Source: Molossus alvarezi
Taxonomy: Eukaryota > Chordata > Mammalia > Chiroptera > Molossidae
Assembly: GCA_037176705.1 (NCBI GenBank)
Contig: CM073888.1
Coordinates: 45,390,810-45,454,809, forward strand
Direction of reading: 5' to 3'
DNA length: 64,000 nucleotides
Shown: positions 25,888 through 38,122 of the stretch, in pieces
Layout of the letters: every line of letters starts with the position of its first letter
Numbering within the stretch: the stretch's first letter is position 1
Program-made: the position numbers and the translations under genes
Notes under the pieces: model-generated
What the model was told of the DNA's origin: nothing
Databases searched by the model: none
What the model saw: the letters and a program-made list of their open reading frames with translations, nothing else

Positions 25888-26040
25888 ACTTTAGCGAGAG
25901 GGAGGGAGAGAGAAAAACATATCAATTTGTTCCATTATTTATGCATTCATGGTTGATTTCTTGTATGTGCCCTGACTGGGGATCGAACCTGTAACCTTGG
26001 TGTATCGGTGCTCTAACCAACTGAGTTATCCAGCCAGGGT
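25888..26040 (-). mobile_element. Ves-related SINE, decayed
   Basis: GCGAGAGGGAGGGAGAGAG, then CTGACTGGGGATCGAACC and CAACTGAGTTATCCAGCCAGGG. Middle heavily diverged. Confidence 0.82.
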
Positions 26041-26610
26041 CAGAGATAATTTTTTTTGACATTTTTTTTCTTGACAAAATCATCTGGAACATAAAATGAT
26101 AGTGTTCACTAGTTTGTTTTCTGCTCCATAATCAAAACATTTAACAAAAATATCCCTGATTCATTCATTCGTGATAAGGTCTCTCTCTAGTCACATCCTT
26201 TCTTTATGCACTTCTTGTGTCGTTGTCCTTTTGTCCTTGGCAACTTCCCTTTGATTGCTAAGTGGATTGTGTGTCTGACATTCTCTGGCTATGCTTGTCA
26301 TTTAATTGATTCTCCATCTTTATCGCCTTTATAAAATCCTACATATTTTGCAAGATTTGCTAGTTCACATTGTAGTGGATATTCATTGTATTTGGAGTGT
26401 ATTTTTGAATGACAATCTGCAAGATACTAGCAAACACAGATATTAACATAGCTGATACTGGGAAACAGAGAAGGATATTTGAGGAGGCACTGACTTTTTA
26501 TATTCTGTAAGAGTATTTACTGTTCTGATTGACCACCACATTAGGTTATTATGGTTAATGAATACACTTGAGTTATGAGGACACTCTGCTATATAAGAAT
26601 TCAGTTTACA

Positions 26611-26812
26611 CCCGGCCGATGTAACTCACTTGGTTGAGCATCGACCCGTGCGCCAAGAGGTCGCCAGTTTGATTCCTGGTCAAATCACATCCCAGGTTGT
26701 GGGCCCAATTCTCAGTGGGGGGCATGCAGGAGGCGGCCAGTCGATGTTCGCTCTCATTGATGTTTCTATCTCTCCTTTCCTCTCTTTCTAAAATCAATAA
26801 AGAAATATTTCT
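26611..26812 (+). mobile_element. Ves SINE
   Basis: CCCGGCCGATGTAACTCACTTGG head and CTAAAATCAATAAAG tail. Flanks AAGAATTCAGTTTA and AAAAATTCAGTCTA look like the target duplication. Confidence 0.9.
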
Positions 26813-26827
26813 AAAAAAATTCAGTCT

Positions 26828-27470
26828 ATGATAAAGGTGACCTTAAAAATTAGAGAAAAAAGATCATTCAATAAAAGTTTTAAAAAAATTAAAGACAATG
26901 TAACTGGTGCCAGAGCTTATGACTCCTACAACTCTGTCTCAGAACAGGCACAGACCCTTTGGTTTGTAGTAACTCAGAAGATTTTAATGACTAGATACTC
27001 CCACACTGTGGGAGTCACGCAATTTCTTCATAATTGCCGGACTCAGAGAAGATATCCTTCACAAAGATTTCATGTTCCAATAATACAACAAATAGTAATT
27101 TGTCTTCTGGAAGTGCAGTCTCCTTACCATGGCAAGCTCCAGGGCAAAAGAGGCAGGAGAGGTTTCCTGATGCTTATTTTGTTCAAGGCTCTCTTTTCAT
27201 TCGATAATTATAGTTGGGCTTATCTATCACTACCAGAACCCTGGTAACATCAGCAGAGAGGAGGTCCTATCAGAAGAACAAAAGCAGGAGAGCTATCCTC
27301 GAACAGAACTTCCCAGCTGGGGTGCCACAAGCGGGTTACAGCTGCACCAGGACACCAGCCGGCAGAGCGGCAGCAGGACTCGCAGTTGCCTCGGGAAGGC
27401 TGCTAAGTAGCCTCCCTTTAACCAGTGCCCTGGGCAGTAATCATCCTTTTCTCTCGGTGCTATAAAGTAA
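26828..27470. other. Unassigned block, possible old LTR or retro-insert
   Basis: A 139-codon open frame on + (26828-27247) has no recognisable domain. A perfect 9-bp hairpin, ACTCCCACA/TGTGGGAGT, sits at 26997-27015. The 3' part (27300-27410) is GC-rich with GCCGGCAGAGCGGCAGCAGG, unlike its AT-rich surroundings. I cannot assign a family and do not call a gene. Confidence 0.35.
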
Positions 27471-28880
27471 AAAGAAAGTTGGGGAGCACTATGCTAAGCA
27501 GTTAGCTAGAAACAATGAGAACATGAATAATACTGTGTGAACACATAGAATCCTTTGGTTTAGGGAAGAGAATAGCAGATTGTAGCGGAGAATGGGTCAG
27601 GGCGCAGTTTAGACTTTTTTCCTGGCTGAAATCACTCCGGTTCTATTTCCACATTCAACTTCATGTCATCAATACAATATTTACATTAGTATCAGCCTCT
27701 GAAATGTTTATTTGTTAATAGTTCTCTACATATACCTAGATAAATTCTGGGAGGAATAAAGAGTTAAGAAATAGTCATAAAATGACCAAAAGAAAAATCA
27801 GAGGAAAACATTTGATGTAGGGTTAAGCACAGAAACAAAGAAATCATTAAAGCAAACAACAACAGAAACATGTACATGGCTGGTTTACTAAAATAGAAAC
27901 AGTACATCCAGAATTCTAAGAACAAATGAAAAGGCAAGGAAGTGGGAAAAAGTCAGCATATATGAGTTGCAATACTATTCTAGAAATAAAGTTTATTTTA
28001 ACATAAAAAGACTAATGTCTCAACAGAAAAATAGTCTTACCAAATATGTGAAACATCCAGCCACAGAAATAAATGCAAATTAACATCTGAGAAAGTATTT
28101 TTCACATGGAATGTGAGCGATTTTACTTAAGCTTGGGGAAAATAGGTCTCCTACATCAAAGGTGGTAGTCATGTGAAGTGATGAGCATTTCTATAGTCAG
28201 TTTGGTAATACATAAAAGTTTTAATCTTCATACTCTGACCTTAATGTTTTAATTTTTAGGAGTTTATTCTGAAGATATTATCAAATGGCATGAAGATATA
28301 TGAAAATGGTGTTCATTACAGCTTTATACTATGATAAAAATAAGTAATTAAAATCCACAAAAATGAGAAAAAATAATGGATTATAAATTATCTTATGGAA
28401 TCATGGCCAATTGTTAAAACAATGTCTTTGAAGACTATTTAAGGTGTGGGAAATACTGTGTCTATGTCACTTAAAAAGCATATGTGTTATTTAAAATGTA
28501 CTATATTTCATCTGAGATGTTATTAGTTGGAGGATGCACCATTTTCTCTGACAGAAAGAAAGCAATAAAAATAACACCCAAGATGTGGATTCTGCTAGAA
28601 GACCCTGGTATAAAGTTAGAACAACGCTAGAGTCCGGGGAAATGAGAACTAGACTTGTCTCTGGAAGAGACAAGAAGAAACCAGCCAGTCTTCATTCAGA
28701 TCATGGTTTTGATTCCTATCACCAGCATGGTCCAAAAAGCTTCAAGCAAAGAGAATGTAAAGTGTTCACAATTGATAGTTCACCCTAGACAGAAGCAAAC
28801 ATCAGTGCCCTAGCAGAAATGGAATTAAGGCCAGTAGACAGAATTATTTTCTTTTGTAAATTTGACAGGAATTTTTTTGT
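27471..28880. other. Intergenic, AT-rich, nothing firm
   Basis: Low-complexity A-rich DNA. A 'gttcattacagctttatactatgataaaaa' stretch near 28310 hints at a LINE relic. No gene support. Confidence 0.4.
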
Positions 28881-28896
28881 GACGCCATTGATTCTA

Positions 28897-29121
28897 GCCT
28901 GGCGGTGTAGCTCAGTGGTTGAGCATCGACCCATGTACCAAGAGGTTGCCAGTTTGATTTGCCAGGTCAGGGCAGGTGCCCAGGTTGTGGGCCTCATCCC
29001 AAGTAGGGGGCATGCAGGGGGTAGCCAGTCGATGTTCTCTCTCCCTTCTCTCCCTAATAAATGTTTCTATCTCCCTTCTCTCTCTAAAATCAATGAAGAA
29101 AAAAAAAGAAAAGAAAGAAAA
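28897..29121 (+). mobile_element. Ves SINE
   Basis: Head GCCTGGCGGTGTAGCTCAG. Target duplication GACGCCATTGATTCTA (28881-28896) and GACGCCATTGGTTCTA (29122-29137) has one mismatch in 16. Confidence 0.95.
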
Positions 29122-29561
29122 GACGCCATTGGTTCTAAAATTAATTTTTATATCAGAGTTAAAAGTGAAAACTTGTGTGTTGAGAGTGGAGCGAGTATAT
29201 TATATACATTTGATTAGAGGGGAATATCCAAAATTTAGCAGTGTAACCCAATCTGTTGGATTACATGCATATTTTACAAAATTTCTCCATGAACATTTAT
29301 TACATGTATTTAAATGTTTAACTTAATTAGGATTTCCATAATTGTCTTTACTCCATTTTCTTAATTTGATTATTATACTCTGCTAGTATGTTTTGAATTA
29401 CTCCAAATCTTGAAGCTCAAACATGTTAGACTTTTTATCATTTCAGCACTTTGGGAAAGAGCTGTGATTATTTTGGTTGCAGACCTGCAGGTATCTGTTA
29501 GCAGGTGTATAAAAGATCTTCCCAAACAAGGAGTCCCTGCATTGAGAGAGGCAGGAAAAAA

Positions 29562-29750
29562 GAATGGTTAAGAACACAGTCTCTGGAAACAGAACTGTGC
29601 TTAAGTTTTAACCTGACACATACTTGTGAGACCTTAGTCTAGTTTGTTTAAGTAGTGTAAGACTCAGTTTCCTCATTTTTAAAACAACGACAATTACACA
29701 GTTGAGAGAACTAAATATAATTATGTAAAATGCATGTCACAAAATACTTC
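29562..29750 (+). mobile_element. MIR-like SINE relic
   Basis: 'gttaagaacacagtctctgga', 'gagaccttagtctagtttgttt' and 'cagtttcctcatttttaaaa' follow the MIR core order. Confidence 0.65.
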
Positions 29751-30082
29751 TGTTACCATTTCTAAATCAGTCTGTGAGACCAGCTACCTGATAATGTGGT
29801 TTACATCTCTTTGCTGTTCTTCATTGTAGTCACCTTCAACAATGCTCACAGGAGGGACCTTTGAGAAGCTATAATCTCTTCGGTGCTTCCTTTTTTAAAT
29901 GACATATTCCCTACTCCACCAAACAGAAAAAGGGGTGCACTCCTGATTAGCATGACCTTGATGCAGAAACCAAGCAGAAAGGGAAATTGTATAGGCCAAT
30001 CTGACTGAAAAAGGATGTGAAAATCCCCCAAAAAACAAAATGGGTAGCAAGCTAAACCTTGCAACATGTAAGTAGGGATTAT

Positions 30083-30805
30083 ACAGCCTGTTCAAGTTGG
30101 ATTTATCCCAGGAATGCAGGATTGTTTGACATTAGAAAATCAATATAATTTGTCATATTAACAAAATTAATAAAATATCTCAGATGTTAACTAAAACCAT
30201 CTGATAACATTCAACATCCATAAATCCCTTTATTTTTTAAATTTTAATTTAATTTTTAAAAATCCTCACCTGAGGATGTTTTTCCATTTCTCTTATGACA
30301 GAGTGGGAGGGAGGGAGAGAGACACATTGATTGGCTGCCTCCCGCACAACCCTGACCAGGGCCAGGAACCGCAACGCAACTGAGGTACATGCCCTTGACC
30401 GGAATCGAACCGTGACTCTGGTCTGCAGGCTGACACTCCAACCACTGAGGTCAGGGTGAATCCTTTTTAAAAAATATATATTTTTAAATTGGTTTTAGAG
30501 AGAAAGAGAGAAACATAGATGAGAGAAATACATCAACATCCATTCACTGCCTCTTGCACTCCACCTGCTGGGGATCCAGCCCGAAACCCAGGCATGTGCC
30601 CTGACCAGTAATCGAACTGGGGACCTCTTGGTGCATGGGTTGACGTTCAGCCACTGAGCCACACTGGACAGGCCATAAATCCTTTTATTAAAAAGTAATT
30701 CTTAGCAAACAGAGTAGAAGGGAACTTTCTAAATTCAATAAAGACATTTACCAAAGATCTGAAATAAACATCATATTAATGGTGAATTCTCGGGTGTATT
30801 CCTAT
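30083..30805 (+). mobile_element. L1 ORF2 fragment split by Ves pair
   Basis: Sense L1 text 'ggatttatcccaggaatgcaggat' to 'ttcaacatccataaatcc' continues after the SINE block at 30673 with 'cttagcaaac', 'gaagggaactt' and 'catcatattaatggtgaa'. Highly decayed. Confidence 0.75.
30235..30672 (-). mobile_element. Ves SINE with a second Ves in its tail
   Basis: The outer copy is flanked by CCATAAATCCCTTTATT (30218-30234) and CCATAAATCCTTTTATT (30673-30689). A second antisense Ves occupies about 30245-30455 (AATCCTCACCTGAGGATG to ACTGAGGTCAGGG). The outer body is at 30470-30672. Confidence 0.88.
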
Positions 30806-31950
30806 TGGGTGCCCCTTAGAATGTCCAGAAGTTTTGACCTCTTCCTTTATTTCTAAAACTGGTTGTTGTTCTTCACTATTAACTCTTTGTGCTTTTGAAA
30901 CTAATGTAGTTTCCCTTTTTATTTGACTTTGAAACACTAGACCCTGTTAGTCTTTTATCTCGTATTCATTTTATTGTTAGTTTTTCTCAACGGTGTCTCC
31001 AAACATTCTTCCTTTTTATGCTCAGTGCTTCTACTTCAAAAAGGTGAGCAAGTTAAATGTGAATCTCTCTTTCTCAAGGTGAATAGCAGATTCAGATCCC
31101 CACTATGACTGTGTCCCTGCGAGTACTGTCAGCCTGGCTGGAATGAACCAGTTAAGCTCCACCAATGAAAGACATTAAATCTTGAAAATGAATGCCTGCC
31201 ATCAGTCCTGTGTTGTTAAAAGCTCCTTAATGTTTCCCTAAACATTAGGTTAGTGTACTCTTTTAACTGCAGGAGTCCTGGCAATGTGTTTTATGTGATG
31301 CGCACCAGGTAACAGTGAGGCTCTGCTGTGCAGTGTGCGCCCCTGGAGGATGACAGGAGCAGTAGAGGTGAGGGGAGAGGCAGACAGTGAGTGAGGGGCT
31401 TTCTGTGAGCAGTCCTGCGGGTTGTTGAATAATGTTCTCACATTCAGAGAGCTAGCCAGTGGGGTTTGTTGATTGGCCAGTCATTCTGTTATTCACCGTT
31501 AAGAATTATAGATGGTCTCACATTTAAATACATCACATTTTAATATATCACATTTAAATAAAAGCACACTTTCAAGAATGTATCATATTAAATAAAACAG
31601 CTTACTTATATAAAGTTACTGTTTTCACTTTCCACAGTGCTTTGGGAAAACCAAAACTGCTTTTCTTGGTTTTCTGCAAGGACAGCTGAATATATTTAAA
31701 ATACTACCTGATTATAAAACAGAAGCTTATCGTGGATGGAGATTGTTGGAATAAATATTGTCCCATTTAACTGAAATGCTTCAAGAAGTATGCTATATTC
31801 ATTGTGTTCAGAAAAACATGTATACTATCAAAGCATATCATATTCTAGTATTAGATCAGTACAGAAAATGTCTATTTACCTGGAGTAATTTTTCAAGATA
31901 TAACTTAATAAATTTAATATTCCAATTACCTACGAGTTATAACCTGATTC
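30806..31950. other. Intergenic, nothing recognised
   Basis: Unique-looking DNA. A small internal repeat of 'acatttaaata/acattttaata' lies near 31520-31560. No supportable gene. Confidence 0.45.
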
Positions 31951-31967
31951 AAAAATAACCAGTTTTC

Positions 31968-32230
31968 GCCCTGGCCAGTTTGGCTCAGCGGTTAAAGCGT
32001 CGGCCTGCGGTCCGGAGAGACCCAGGTTCGGTTCCCGCTAAGGGCACGTACTTCGGTTGCAGTTTGTCCCCGGCCCTGGTTGGTTGTGCGGGTGGCAGCC
32101 ACTCGATGTGTCCCTTCACGTCTATGTTTCTCTCTCTCTCTCCCTTCCTCTCTCTCCCTCCCACTCTATCTGTACAAAAAATGGAAAAATATCCTCGGGT
32201 GAGGATAAAAAAATAAAAAAAAAATAAAAA
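31968..32230 (+). mobile_element. Young Ves SINE, subfamily A
   Basis: Nearly identical to the copy at 13288, including ACTTCGGTTGCAG and CTGTACAAAAAATGG. Perfect 17-bp target duplication AAAAATAACCAGTTTTC (31951-31967; 32231-32247). Among the youngest-looking insertions here. Confidence 0.97.
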
Positions 32231-32247
32231 AAAAATAACCAGTTTTC

Positions 32248-33137
32248 AAAGAATATAATAAAATACTCACAGTGCTAAAACCGTGGGGAACGTAATCATT
32301 GATGACTCAGGAAGCAACTCGGAATCTTGCAGTGCCTCATTTTATACTGCACCTCACTTATTACTGGGTCAAACTGAAAATTCTAGTTATTTGAGTTGAC
32401 TGATAATTTGGATTATGAGTAAGCTTTTTATTTTGTAAAGGTCATGAAAGCAGTGTCACGTATTTTCCTAGAATCCTTTTCATCCCTGTTATGGGCATCC
32501 TAGAAAAGAAAGGTAAAACTTACCTTCCTCAACTGGGAAGTAGACATAAAAATTACTCTGGTTACTCCAAAGAATGATCAGTCTTAGAATCAATCATCTG
32601 GGGTACCGGTTAGAAACGAAGGTCCCCGAATCCTTCATCAGACCTCTTGCCTCATTGAGACAAGCTCTCCTGGTCATTCTGATACTTAACTTTGAGATTT
32701 ATCGCCAGATGGCTTCTGGATCTGAGATATCAGCCTAGGGAGAATGATCCGGGCAGCACCAAATGAGTCCTCCCATGGACGTTGGTAACGGGAAAAGTGA
32801 CAAAGATTAAAATGGGTGTGGTACTTCCCACAAAGTATGTGAACAGGAAATAATAGGTCCTGCCATCAGACCAAATAAATTTTTAGAGGCAAAATTGGAA
32901 ATAGTACAAAGCCATTTCATTCATGTTTATAACATCCTTGCTTAACGTGTAGATTTTCCAGTGTATTTTTCCATATTGATGTGAAATAACATGAAGTTAG
33001 CCGAGCATCATTGATTCATTTGAAAAATGTTTTTATTGTTTTAATGCTTTGCTTTTACACTTCAAACACTATAGTAAATATCTGTTTAGGATTTCTTTCC
33101 ACTAAATATCTTTTGGTTTTCAGAGCTTTGGTTGTGA
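32248..33137. other. Intergenic, nothing recognised
   Basis: No repeat family or gene seen. Confidence 0.45.
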
Positions 33138-33277
33138 TATAGTTACATATTTTCATTAATATGAGACAATGTTACTTGTAGTTCTAGTTGTTACTGTCTC
33201 TTACCATTATAGTTACATATTTTCATTAATATGAGACAATTTTACTTCTGGTTCTAGTTGTTACTGTCCCTTATCAC
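33138..33277. repeat. 70-bp tandem duplication
   Basis: Two adjacent 70-bp copies (33138-33207, 33208-33277) beginning TATAGTTACATATTTTCATT. By hand I count 6 mismatches, so the duplication is fairly old but unit length is preserved. Confidence 0.95.
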
Positions 33278-34010
33278 TGGGAGCAGAATATAGTGGTTTT
33301 TAGAAGGAACTATTTGACATTTTATGCCATAGTTTTACTTGGTCTATTTGCTTTTCATATGCGAGTTGAAACATATATAAATTGTTTCTTAACCATCTCT
33401 CCCCTTCCCCATCAGTCTCCCTCTCTCACTCCCCCCACCCCCGGTTTACAGCGTCTGTCACGGCATTTATTAAGCACTCAGTTCACTATGGGAGTCGCAC
33501 AGGGAGAATCTAGTCTCCTTTTCTGAGTTCTCTGTTACTGTTGAGAATTCAGTCAGTGTCCAAGTCCTGCCAAGTCTTGCTCCATATCTCTACTACTCAA
33601 AAACCTGCAATACTCGCTTTTGCCCAGGGGAAGCCTTCACCAAGCCACAGGCCAATCACGAAGGTTGACCTTACTTTCTCCTCCACTTGTCATCTCCAAA
33701 ATACTCCCCACGAGTGTGGGCTGAGGGCCTTTGGTGGCCCTGGCTTCACTGTGTGCTGTTCTTGGGTATTGTTGATTGTTCATTGTGAATCTTAGTCTGC
33801 CCTTGTGTCTACAAGAGGGGGGTTGAAACCAGACCCCCTTCTCCTTGCTGTTTTGACTTTTCAGCCTCCACAGAATGAGACAGCAGGGCCTTGTGAAGGC
33901 CTTAGCAGAACAGAATTACAAAGCAGGAAATAGGATTAAAGTTCTGCAGCTCTATTTTAGATTTTCACTTGTGTTACCCAAGGGGTGATAAGACCTTAAA
34001 AGGTCCTAAG

Positions 34011-34160
34011 CTTTTCGATGGATAAAGTCACCTTCTTGAATGCTCCCGCCTGTCCTTCCAGGTGTGTTACCACCTCAGATGGATTTCCTTCTTTGAATCT
34101 TTCAACTGCACCTCCTCCTCCACTGAAAGGGATCTCACTGTCTGAGCCTTTCCTCGTTCA
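34011..34160 (+). repeat. 150-bp donor copy of a dispersed duplication
   Basis: Starts CTTTTCGATGGATAAAGTCA and ends CTTTCCTCGTTCA. Matches 35156-35310 with only two small indels. It lies in unique DNA, so it is the likely source. Confidence 0.93.
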
Positions 34161-35088
34161 CACCCATACCATACACTGTCCAATCAAGTAAGGCCACAGG
34201 CTTGGGCGACACAGGGAAAAACCTTCCCTGCCCTGTCTCTCACACATGGCCTGTGTACGTGTGTGCGTGTAGGTGGGGATGACGAATGAACAGACTGTGG
34301 GTCCTCCACTTCATGTTTTTTATTCAGTATTCTCTCCAGGGCGACTGGGAGCCAGTGGTTCCTTGGCTGATTAACCCATATATTAAGGGCACACATGTGT
34401 GCACACACATTCATGTGGATTGTGCTGGATAATTCAAAACCCACATATTGAGAATAGAACATATCCATACATTAGGAAGGCTCATTCTCCAGCTGGAAAA
34501 TAAGTCTGTAAAGAATTATTTGACCTCTTTATTGACCTTCTCAGGATCCGCAAAAGAGCTGCACTAGCTCCTAATGACTTCCTCTCTGTTTCACAGCGTC
34601 ACACTGCACAAACGTTTTTGTTTGTTTCAGAACCTGCCTCAGAGAACTATGGGACTGAGGGTAGAATAAATTTACCAATTTCTCTAGGGTTTCCGGATTT
34701 AGCAAATAAAAATATAGGATACCCAATGAAACAGGAATTTTAGATACACCATAAATAATGTTTTAGTGTAAGTATGCCCCATGCAATATTTAGGGTTTAC
34801 TAAAAATTATTTGGTGTTTATCTAGATTTCAAATTTATCTGGGTGGCCTGCGTTTTATCTGGCAACTCTCTTCCTATCATATCGTCTTGATCATCTCCAG
34901 TCTCACGGCTACCATCAGAGACGGGGCTCTCATTACCGCAAGTCTGGGTATCTGCACCTGCCTGGGCGGCCTTCTCAACACTGCTCTCCTTTTCTGATCT
35001 ACTCCATAGCCTACTGCACAATAAGTTATTTTAAATGCTATTTTCATTTCCTCTTCCACACAAGTAATTGTGGTGGGTCCTATTGCTT
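34161..35088. other. Intergenic, nothing recognised
   Basis: A GT-rich patch near 34255-34275 and GCACACATGTGTGCACACAC near 34389. No gene or clear repeat family. Confidence 0.45.
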
Positions 35089-35103
35089 TCCAAAGGGATT
35101 TTC

Positions 35104-35368
35104 TTCTTCTTTTTTTCTTTCCTTTTTATCTTTATTGTTGAAAGTATTACAGATACTTTTCGATGGATAAAGTCACCTTCTTGAATGCTCCCGCCTGTCT
35201 TGCTTCCAGGTGTGTGTTACCACCTCAGATGGATTTCCTTCTTTGAATCTTTCAACTGCACCTCCTCCTCCACTGAAAGGGATCTCACTGTCTGAGCCTT
35301 TCCTCGTTCAGAATGCAGGCCTCCCCCACTTTTCCTCCGCTGACCCCCTCCTTCCTGCTCCCACCCCC
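35104..35368 (-). mobile_element. Short L1 3' end carrying a templated insert
   Basis: Target duplication TCCAAAGGGATTTTC (35089-35103) and TCCAAAGTGATTTTC (35369-35383) brackets the unit. The left part is poly-T and the L1 end TTTATTGTTGAAAGTATTAC; the right part is CCTCCCCCACTTTTCCTCCGC of the L1 3'UTR. Between them lies a 155-bp copy of the segment at 34011-34160, absent from the other L1 3' ends in this window. Confidence 0.88.
35156..35310 (+). repeat. Second copy of the dispersed duplication
   Basis: Same orientation as 34011-34160. Differs by +3 (TTG after CCTGTC) and +2 (an extra GT); otherwise I find no substitution. Confidence 0.93.
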
Positions 35369-35383
35369 TCCAAAGTGATTTTC

Positions 35384-36128
35384 AATCAGCAGGCTACTGT
35401 ATACCAAATTTTTGTATGTGCATTTTTTGGAAGATTTTTTTTTAAAGATCAGAATCTCTAGGAGGTATTGGCAAGATATGTTAAGAACTGTGGCTTATAT
35501 AAAGAAACAAAAGTGGGTGAATTAAAAAAAAATGTACCTCACTTCAATCATGACTTTTTTTAGACCTCAGCAGCTCAAAATCCCCTTGATTGTATCACTC
35601 AGCTCCACCAACATTTTGCAGAATAGACAAGGCAGGTATTGACTTTCATTTCAAGATAAGGTAACAGATCCCAGAGATGAGAATTGTCCAGTCTTACACA
35701 ACAGTCACGTGGCACAGGTGGAGTCCGAATAGAAACCTGCCAGTTACAAATTTCTCTTCACTTTTATGACAGCCAACTTTAAAAAATAGAAAATCAACAT
35801 TTGTGCAACACTCCAAATAATAGTTTTTAAACCACTTTGTATCTATTTGAGCCTCACAAAGTTTCCTTTCCATCTTTAAAGAGATATCTTCATTCCCATC
35901 CTCTGGTGGACCTGGTCCCTCAGGCTGTCCCCTACATACCACCAGATTCGGGTGTTTGCCCATTTGCCCGATGGAGATGGCTTTTCAGTGTGGTCGTGGT
36001 GGTAGAATATAACTGAATTCCAGTGCTGCTATTCTTCAGATATTTGGAGACTATATTTTAAGGTAAGTTTCAGAGTCAATTTATAAATCATAAAATAAAA
36101 TATTTTTAAATATTTTGTTCACTTCTGT
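35384..36128. other. Intergenic, nothing recognised
   Basis: No gene; no confident repeat call. Confidence 0.45.
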
Positions 36129-36330
36129 CCAGCCGGTGTGGCTCAGCGGTTGAGCAATGCGCAGGAGGTCGCTAGTTTGATTCCTGGTCAGGACACATGC
36201 CCAGGTTGTGGGCCCGATCCCAAGTGGGGAGCATGCAGGAGGTGGCCAGTCGATGTTCTCAGTCGATGTTTGTATCTCTGTGTCTTGCTTCTCTCTCTAA
36301 AATCAATAAAGGAAAATAAAAAATTTTAAA
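36129..36330 (+). mobile_element. Ves SINE with a small internal deletion
   Basis: CCAGCCGGTGTGGCTCAGCG head. The 'tcgacccatgcaccaag' stretch seen in sister copies is replaced by AATGCGCAGG. Flanks AAATATTTTGTTCACTT and AAATATTTTATTCACTT form the target duplication. Confidence 0.92.
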
Positions 36331-36499
36331 AATATTTTATTCACTTGTTTAAAAGCATAAAAAGGATATAACTTAATTTGGCGATTCAACTATTCTGTTT
36401 TGGTTCTAAATAATTTTTGTCTTTTTTCATAAATCAAATGTATTCTGAAAATAGAACAAAAAAAGTTTCATTTGCCTTCCAGGCTCCATACTTGCCTGA

Positions 36500-37480
36500 T
36501 CTTCCTCCTACCTGTAGGCTCACCTTCTAAATGACCTTTACTGGCTTTTTTTTTTTTTTTTTAATCAATGCATGGACTTCTCATGATTTAAATATCTCTC
36601 TGCTGCTATCTATCTGCAGCCCAGATATCCCCCTATACCTGCAAGTTTATATTTAATTGTCCAGATGTGTTCATATCTTGTGTGTCTAAAAGCCATTTCA
36701 AACTTCACATGTCCCAAACTGAGCTGTTAATATTACTACCCACCACCCATGCCGTCATCCCTGTCTCCGGAAAGGGCAATTCTGTAATGCTCAGGCACAA
36801 GAGAAAAACGAAAAGAATAAAAAGCACAGAGACATTCTCAACTTTTCTTTCTTTCACACCATACAAATGTGATCTGTCAACAAATGTTGTGGGCCTCTCC
36901 TTTCAATCTGGTCACTTTTCACACCTTTGCTGCTTTGTCCCTACTCTAGATCACCATTGTCTCACCTGGATCACTTCAAGAACCTAACTGGTCTCCCTTC
37001 CGCTCTGCCCTCCTTAACCGCACAGCTAGTGATTCTGTTAAAGTTTAGGTCGGATCATGTCACTCTTCTGCTTGAAACCCTATTATAGCTTCCTGTCTCA
37101 CAATAAAAGCCAAAGTCCTTACAATGACCTATAAGACTCTACATGATTGTCCTTGGGCCACATCTTCTAATGCTCCTCCCACCACCCCTCCATTCCCTTT
37201 CCTCCCCATCCCGGCCTTCTGAATGGTCCTACCTGGCCGGCCCGCTTCTGCCTTGGACATGACCCTTTCTCTTGCTCTTCCTGCTCTGCTCTCCCAGACA
37301 CCAGCATGGCTTCCTTCTTTCTTTCTTGTCCTTAATGTCACTCCCCCAACTTTAGCAACATTCTCTGCCTTATTTCTTTTATTAGCAATTATTACTGTAA
37401 CATACTAAATATTTTACTGGTTTATTTATCGTCTATCCAGCACATAGTAAGCATTCGGTAAGTATTTGTGAAACGAATGA
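36500..37480 (-). mobile_element. L2 LINE relic
   Basis: 'ttcacatgtcccaaactgagct', 'tgcttgaaaccctattatagcttcc', 'caaagtccttacaatgacct' and 'cagcacatagtaagcattcggtaagta' follow the L2 3' region in antisense. The ORFs inside it are chance. Confidence 0.65.
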
Positions 37481-37899
37481 ACACAAAGATGTTTTCCCTG
37501 TGTTGAAGATATTTTAAAAATTGTATTATGTATTTTGATAGCAATCTTAAAAGGGTCTTCACAAATGGTTTGAATAATCATTCATATATTGTATATTCTC
37601 CTAATATGATTACTTTGAGGAAGTTAAAAATGCATACTTGAAAACATAGTTAGCAATTAGTAACCTTGAGGAAAAATATAAAAAGTAAGTCTGAAGAAAA
37701 TATGTGTTGAAAGGATTACTAGATCTGAACAGACTTCCGTAAGAGGTGATTATCAATATAAATACAGGAACTCTGAGCTGTGAAGAAAAACTGAGTCATT
37801 TCAGACAAAGGAAATCATGTCAGATAAGGCTTAAAGGCAAAGAGGGACTTTGTGGTGATGAAAGTTGGTAAGCAATTATATTGTATTAGTACTATATTA

Positions 37900-38122
37900 A
37901 GTACAATATTACTGTTTATTAAGGATTCACCATTTGCTAGCATAGTGCTAAGTCTCCGGAGGGGTAGGTACCTTTGTTTTTCATTTTACAGAGCAGAAAG
38001 AATAGCAAGGCTTAGAGTGGCTACATCACGTGCCCATTGTCCCACAGGCTGTAATAGTAGTGGCCATGCTTGAACCTAGATCTGTCTGGTGCCAAAGCCC
38101 AAGGCGCTAACCCCTGAATGAG
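37900..38122 (-). mobile_element. MIR-like SINE relic
   Basis: 'tgctagcatagtgctaagt', 'cattttacagagcagaaag' and 'ggtgccaaagcccaaggcgctaacc' match MIR layout. Confidence 0.65.

Noticed and set aside
31980..32216. Recurrent ~75-90 codon ORFs reading MAQRLERRPAVRRDPGS and similar
   Set aside because: They are translations of the Ves SINE body and recur wherever a young Ves lies; no protein family.
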